Part shown: piece after piece, positions 61,246 through 64,000 of the stretch
Layout of the letters: every line of letters starts with the position of its first letter
Numbering within the stretch: position 1 is the first letter of the stretch
Assembly: GCF_001618425.1 (NCBI RefSeq)
Contig: NZ_BDCU01000010.1
Location: 20,913-84,912, forward strand
Length of the DNA: 64,000 bases
Origin: Nocardia fusca NBRC 14340
GTDB lineage: Bacteria > Actinomycetota > Actinomycetes > Mycobacteriales > Mycobacteriaceae
Direction of reading: 5' to 3'
Made by a program: the position numbers and the translations under genes
The notes under the pieces: model-generated
Told to the model about the DNA's origin: nothing
Seen by the model: only the letters and a program-made list of their open reading frames with translations
The model's database searches: none

Positions 61246-61943
61246 CAGGGGCGCAGCACGATCTCGGTGGGATGGGCGTCGCGTGGGGTGTCGATCGCGG
61301 TCCGGATGGCGCGCGCGACCGTCTCCGGGCGCAGGAACTGATCGGGTTCGTAGGCCCGGCCCTCGCCGGCCACGATCGCGCGCTGCATATCGGTATCGAT
61401 ACGCCCCGGATGCACCGAGGTCACCCGCAGCGACGGCTCCTCCAGCCGCAGTGCGTCGCCGAACGCCCGCAGACCGAACTTGCTGGCCGCATACGAGGCC
61501 CAGCCGGCGTTGGCACGCAGACCCGCCCCCGAATTGACGAGCACTACATGGCCGCCCGCCGCCCGCAGGGCCGGCAGCAGCAGACGGGTCAGTTCCGCAA
61601 CGGCGATCAGGTTGGCCTCGAGTGTTTCGCGCCACTGCCGCACCGAGGATTCCGCGATGGTGCCCAGATCGGCGATACCCGCGTTGTGGACCAGTACGTC
61701 CAGCCGGTCGATCGGCTCCGTCGCGGCCGCCACCGCCGCGTAGTCGGTGAGCTCCACCGGCCACCCGGTGGCCCCGGGCAGTTCGGCCAGGATCGATTCG
61801 AGACCGGCCGGGGTGCGCGCGCCCAGCAGCAGCCGGTGGTCCGGCGCCAGCTCCCGGGCGACCGCCGCGCCCAGTCCACGGCCGGCGCCGGTGATCAGCG
61901 CTACTCGCTGCTCGTCCGGTGCGCGATCGGCTTCCAGCTGCAT
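61242..61943 (-). CDS. Short-chain dehydrogenase/reductase
   Basis: A 233-residue classical SDR. The NAD(P) loop is TGAGRGLG near residue 19, then NAG in VHNAGIADLG near 89. The catalytic Ser, Tyr and Lys lie in VLVNSGAG and ASYAASKFGLRAF near 142-158, and HPGRIDTDM follows. It is short, lacking much of the C-terminal substrate loop. ATG 61943 follows GAGGAG. It heads a two-gene operon with the GNAT gene and is divergent from the glucosylglycerate hydrolase gene over 235 bp. Confidence 0.9.
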   Translation of the reverse strand: MQLEADRAPDEQRVALITGAGRGLGAAVARELAPDHRLLLGARTPAGLESILAELPGATGWPVELTDYAAVAAATEPIDRLDVLVHNAGIADLGTIAESSVRQWRETLEANLIAVAELTRLLLPALRAAGGHVVLVNSGAGLRANAGWASYAASKFGLRAFGDALRLEEPSLRVTSVHPGRIDTDMQRAIVAGEGRAYEPDQFLRPETVARAIRTAIDTPRDAHPTEIVLRPW

Positions 61944-62178
61944 ATCGCCACTCCTCGGTATCGTCGCCCGCCGCGCCACCGGTCCGCTGCGTGCCGGGCG
62001 GTCCGCCGGACAGCGTGCCACACACCGCACGCCGCCGCGGGCGCGGCGGGAGGGTTCGGCAAGTTCGTGTAGCGCATACGAAATATGCCGCACACCGCGG
62101 CGAAACCGTGGCTCGGTAGATATTGCGTTCACACGCCCGAGGAAGCGTGCCCCCGGTCCGAACCAGCAAGATGTAGAG

Positions 62179-63516
62179 ATGGCACACCCAGGTTTCACTC
62201 CCACGCAGCTCGCCGCCCGCGCGGCCTATCTGCTGCGCGGCAACGATTTGGGAACCATGACCAGCGCCGCGCCCCGCCTGTATCCGCACATGTGGAGCTG
62301 GGACGCGGCATTCGTGGCGGTGGGGCTGGCGCCGCTGAGCGTGGAACGCGCGGTGATCGAACTCGACACCCTGCTCTCGGCGCAGTGGAAGAACGGCATG
62401 ATCCCCCATATCGTCTTCGCCAACGGGGTCGACGGCTACTTCCCCGGCCCGGCCCGCTGGGAATGCCGGCTGCTGGCCGCCAACGCGCCCGCCGGTCCGG
62501 ACACCTCCGGGATCACCCAGCCGCCGGTCCACGCCATCGCGGTCCAGCGGATCCTGGACCATTCGCGCCGGCACGGCCGCAGCACGCGCGCGGTGGCCGA
62601 GGAGTTCCTCAACCGGCGCTGGACCGATCTGGTGCGCTGGCATCGCTGGCTGGCACACGCCCGCGACCCGCTGGGCAACGGGCGCATCACGCTCTACCAC
62701 GGCTGGGAATCCGGAATGGACAACTCCCCGCGCTGGGACCGGGCCTACGCGCACGTGGTGCCCGGTGAGCTGCCGCCCTACCGGCGCGAGGACGTCCTGG
62801 TCGTCGCCGACCCCACCCAGCGGCCCACCGATCGCGAATACGACCGGTATCTGTGGCTGGTGGAGCAGATGCGCCGCGCCCGCTACGACGACGATGCCCT
62901 CAGTGCGGCGATGGACTTCGCGGTCGAGGACGTGTTCGTGACCGCGATCTTCGCCCTGGCCTGCGAGGTCCTCGGACAGATCGGTGAGGAATACCACCAG
63001 CCCAAATCGGATGTCCGGGAACTCTTCGGCTGGGCCGACCGGTTCCGCGCCGGGGTGATCGCGACCACCGATGCCCGCACCGGCGCGGCGCGCGACTACG
63101 ACACCCGCCTGCAGCGCTGGATCACCACCGAGACACTGGCCATGTTCGCGCCGCTGATCAGTGGCGGCCTGCCGCGGGCCACCGAACGCAACCTACTGCG
63201 CCTTTTCGAGGGGCCGCGCTTCTGCGGTCACCCGGATCTGCGTTACGCGCTACCGCCCTCCACCTCGCCGGTCTCGAAGGATTTCCGGCCGCGCGAGTAC
63301 TGGCGCGGCCCGGTGTGGCCGGTGATGAGCTGGCTGTTCTCCTGGGTGTTCGCCCACCGCGGCTGGGCGGAACGGTCGTTCATGCTGCGGGCCGAAGCCC
63401 TGCGCCAGGCCAGCGACGGCAGTTTCGCCGAGTACTACGAGCCGTTCACCGGGGAACCGCTGGGCAGTATGCAGCAGTCCTGGACGGCCGCGTCGGTACT
63501 GGACTGGCTGGGTTGA
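62179..63516 (+). CDS. ggH: Glucosylglycerate hydrolase (GH63)
   Basis: A 445-residue (alpha/alpha)6-barrel glycoside hydrolase. The mycobacterial GgH, 446 residues in M. hassiacum, releases glucose and glycerate from glucosylglycerate stored during nitrogen shortage. Recalled catalytic residues of that enzyme are Asp182 and Glu419; here Asp181 (WESGMDNSPRWD) and Glu418 (FAEYYEPFTG) fall at matching places one residue earlier. LYPHMWSWDAAF near 34 and the REYWRGPVWPV motif near 372 fit the family. ATG 62179 was chosen; the open frame upstream overlaps the divergent SDR gene. The ribosome site (AGAG) is weak. No synthesis genes (gpgS, gpgP) are nearby. Confidence 0.92.
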   Translation: MAHPGFTPTQLAARAAYLLRGNDLGTMTSAAPRLYPHMWSWDAAFVAVGLAPLSVERAVIELDTLLSAQWKNGMIPHIVFANGVDGYFPGPARWECRLLAANAPAGPDTSGITQPPVHAIAVQRILDHSRRHGRSTRAVAEEFLNRRWTDLVRWHRWLAHARDPLGNGRITLYHGWESGMDNSPRWDRAYAHVVPGELPPYRREDVLVVADPTQRPTDREYDRYLWLVEQMRRARYDDDALSAAMDFAVEDVFVTAIFALACEVLGQIGEEYHQPKSDVRELFGWADRFRAGVIATTDARTGAARDYDTRLQRWITTETLAMFAPLISGGLPRATERNLLRLFEGPRFCGHPDLRYALPPSTSPVSKDFRPREYWRGPVWPVMSWLFSWVFAHRGWAERSFMLRAEALRQASDGSFAEYYEPFTGEPLGSMQQSWTAASVLDWLG

Positions 63517-63521
63517 CCGGT

Positions 63522-63947
63522 TCAGGCCGGCCGAGAGCCGGCCGCCGGTTCGCACATCTCCTTGAGCGAGCAGCCGCCACAGGACCCACCGCAACCCCCG
63601 GCCGGTTCCGGCGGCGGCGCGATCGCCTCGGCCGCCCGGGCACCGGCGTTCGCCCCGGCACCGAGGGTGAACAGTGCGATGACCAGCACACCCACTGCCA
63701 CCAGGACTCCGGTGAAGCCGCCGGCGGCCATGACCACCAGGCCGCCCGCGGACAGCAACGCGGCCGAGATGATCAGTGTGGGCGCGGCCACCCGGTTGGC
63801 GGTCCGGAACGCGGTCTCGTCCCGCAGCGCGGCCTCGGTGTGGACACCGATATAGCGGTTGCCGGGCAGACGGCCGATGAGGCCGAGCACACCCGCCGTC
63901 AGGGCCACCACGGCCAGGACGAACAGGAGAATTGCGACAACGAACAC
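63522..63947 (-). CDS. SdpI-like membrane protein with cysteine-rich tail
   Basis: A 141-residue protein with three hydrophobic helices (about 1-25, 55-75, 80-102). The pattern GRLPGNRYIGVHTEAALRDETAFRTANRVA between the first two is the SdpI-family signature (immunity or stress membrane proteins). The C-terminal tail is unusual: GGCGGSCGGCSLKEMC holds four cysteines within 14 residues, able to bind zinc or an iron-sulfur cluster. GTG 63947. It is convergent with the GgH gene, with only 5 bp between the stops. Confidence 0.8.
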   Translation of the reverse strand: MFVVAILLFVLAVVALTAGVLGLIGRLPGNRYIGVHTEAALRDETAFRTANRVAAPTLIISAALLSAGGLVVMAAGGFTGVLVAVGVLVIALFTLGAGANAGARAAEAIAPPPEPAGGCGGSCGGCSLKEMCEPAAGSRPA

Positions 63948-63972
63948 CAGCCGAGCCTAGCTGTGTTTATTT

Positions 63973-63991
63973 GCCCCGCCTGCGGCGGGGC
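63973..63991. terminator. GC-rich hairpin at the window's right end
   Basis: GCCCCGCC (63973-63980) pairs with GGCGGGGC (63984-63991) over a TGC loop, preceded on this strand by TTTATTT. It lies 26 bp upstream of the SdpI-like start and may end a leftward transcript entering from outside the window. Its owner is not visible. Confidence 0.4.
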
Positions 63992-64000
63992 GGGTCGGGG

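Noticed and set aside
60751..62997. A 748-codon minus-strand frame
   Set aside because: Only its last 165 codons (the GNAT gene) look like protein; the rest is a shadow of the SDR and glucosylglycerate hydrolase genes.

Overview
The window is high-GC DNA with strong G/C preference at third codon positions, frequent GTG/TTG starts, and many 4-bp ATGA/GTGA gene overlaps. The gene content is that of a mycolic-acid actinobacterium of the Nocardia/Rhodococcus group, most likely Nocardia. The best marker is the block at about 18.5-27.9 kb: GT87-like membrane protein, ponA1, a DUF5318 protein, membrane proteins, a PadR regulator, then ino1. This matches the order of Mycobacterium tuberculosis Rv0051-Rv0050-Rv0049-Rv0048c-Rv0047c-Rv0046c. 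F420-type luciferase-like, LpqY-SugABC-like and glucosylglycerate-hydrolase genes fit the same group. No rRNA, tRNA, CRISPR array, IS element or prophage was seen.

Layout. 0-3.4 kb: an Lrp-type regulator (cut by the window edge) divergent from an AzlC/AzlD branched-chain amino acid exporter, then a sugar O-acetyltransferase and an unknown protein. 3.4-17.7 kb: a large tellurium-resistance-like (Ter) stress region. It holds a TerC-like DUF475 membrane protein, TerD, an operon with a helical protein, a CitE-like lyase, an 814-residue PRTase-TRSP-StiP-PELOTA fusion and a HAD phosphatase, a DUF389 membrane protein, three AIM24 proteins in one operon, and two multi-domain TerD proteins divergent from the AIM24 genes. 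17.7-27.9 kb: the conserved cell-wall/inositol block. 28-31 kb: TetR with a flavin monooxygenase, and two tandem GyrI-like effector-binding proteins. 31-36.7 kb: a second class A penicillin-binding protein downstream of lpqY-sugA-sugB-like transporter genes; the matching ATPase (sugC-like) lies separately at 43-44 kb. A 68-bp tandem repeat follows lpqY at 36.9 kb.

37-47 kb is mixed metabolism: DUF2786/TIGR04338 pair, lipoprotein epoxide hydrolase, MenC, a thiolase divergent from HxlR, MerR with a small unknown protein, and a dehalogenase/epoxide-hydrolase-like enzyme. 47.3-57.0 kb is a self-contained catabolic locus. One operon (flavoprotein, cyclic amidohydrolase, class III CoA-transferase, MFS transporter) is divergent from a second (IclR, CitE-like lyase, cyclase-family hydrolase, MmgE/PrpD). 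Matching 17-bp palindromes stand before each operon, so the IclR protein probably controls both. The substrate is not known. 57-64 kb has a chloroperoxidase-like hydrolase, an F420-type oxidoreductase, a secreted protein, a histidine-rich metal-binding protein, a GNAT/SDR pair, glucosylglycerate hydrolase and a SdpI-like membrane protein.

The two regions most likely to hold something new are the Ter/AIM24 region and the IclR-controlled catabolic locus. Function calls rest on reading motifs and remembered families; no database search was possible.
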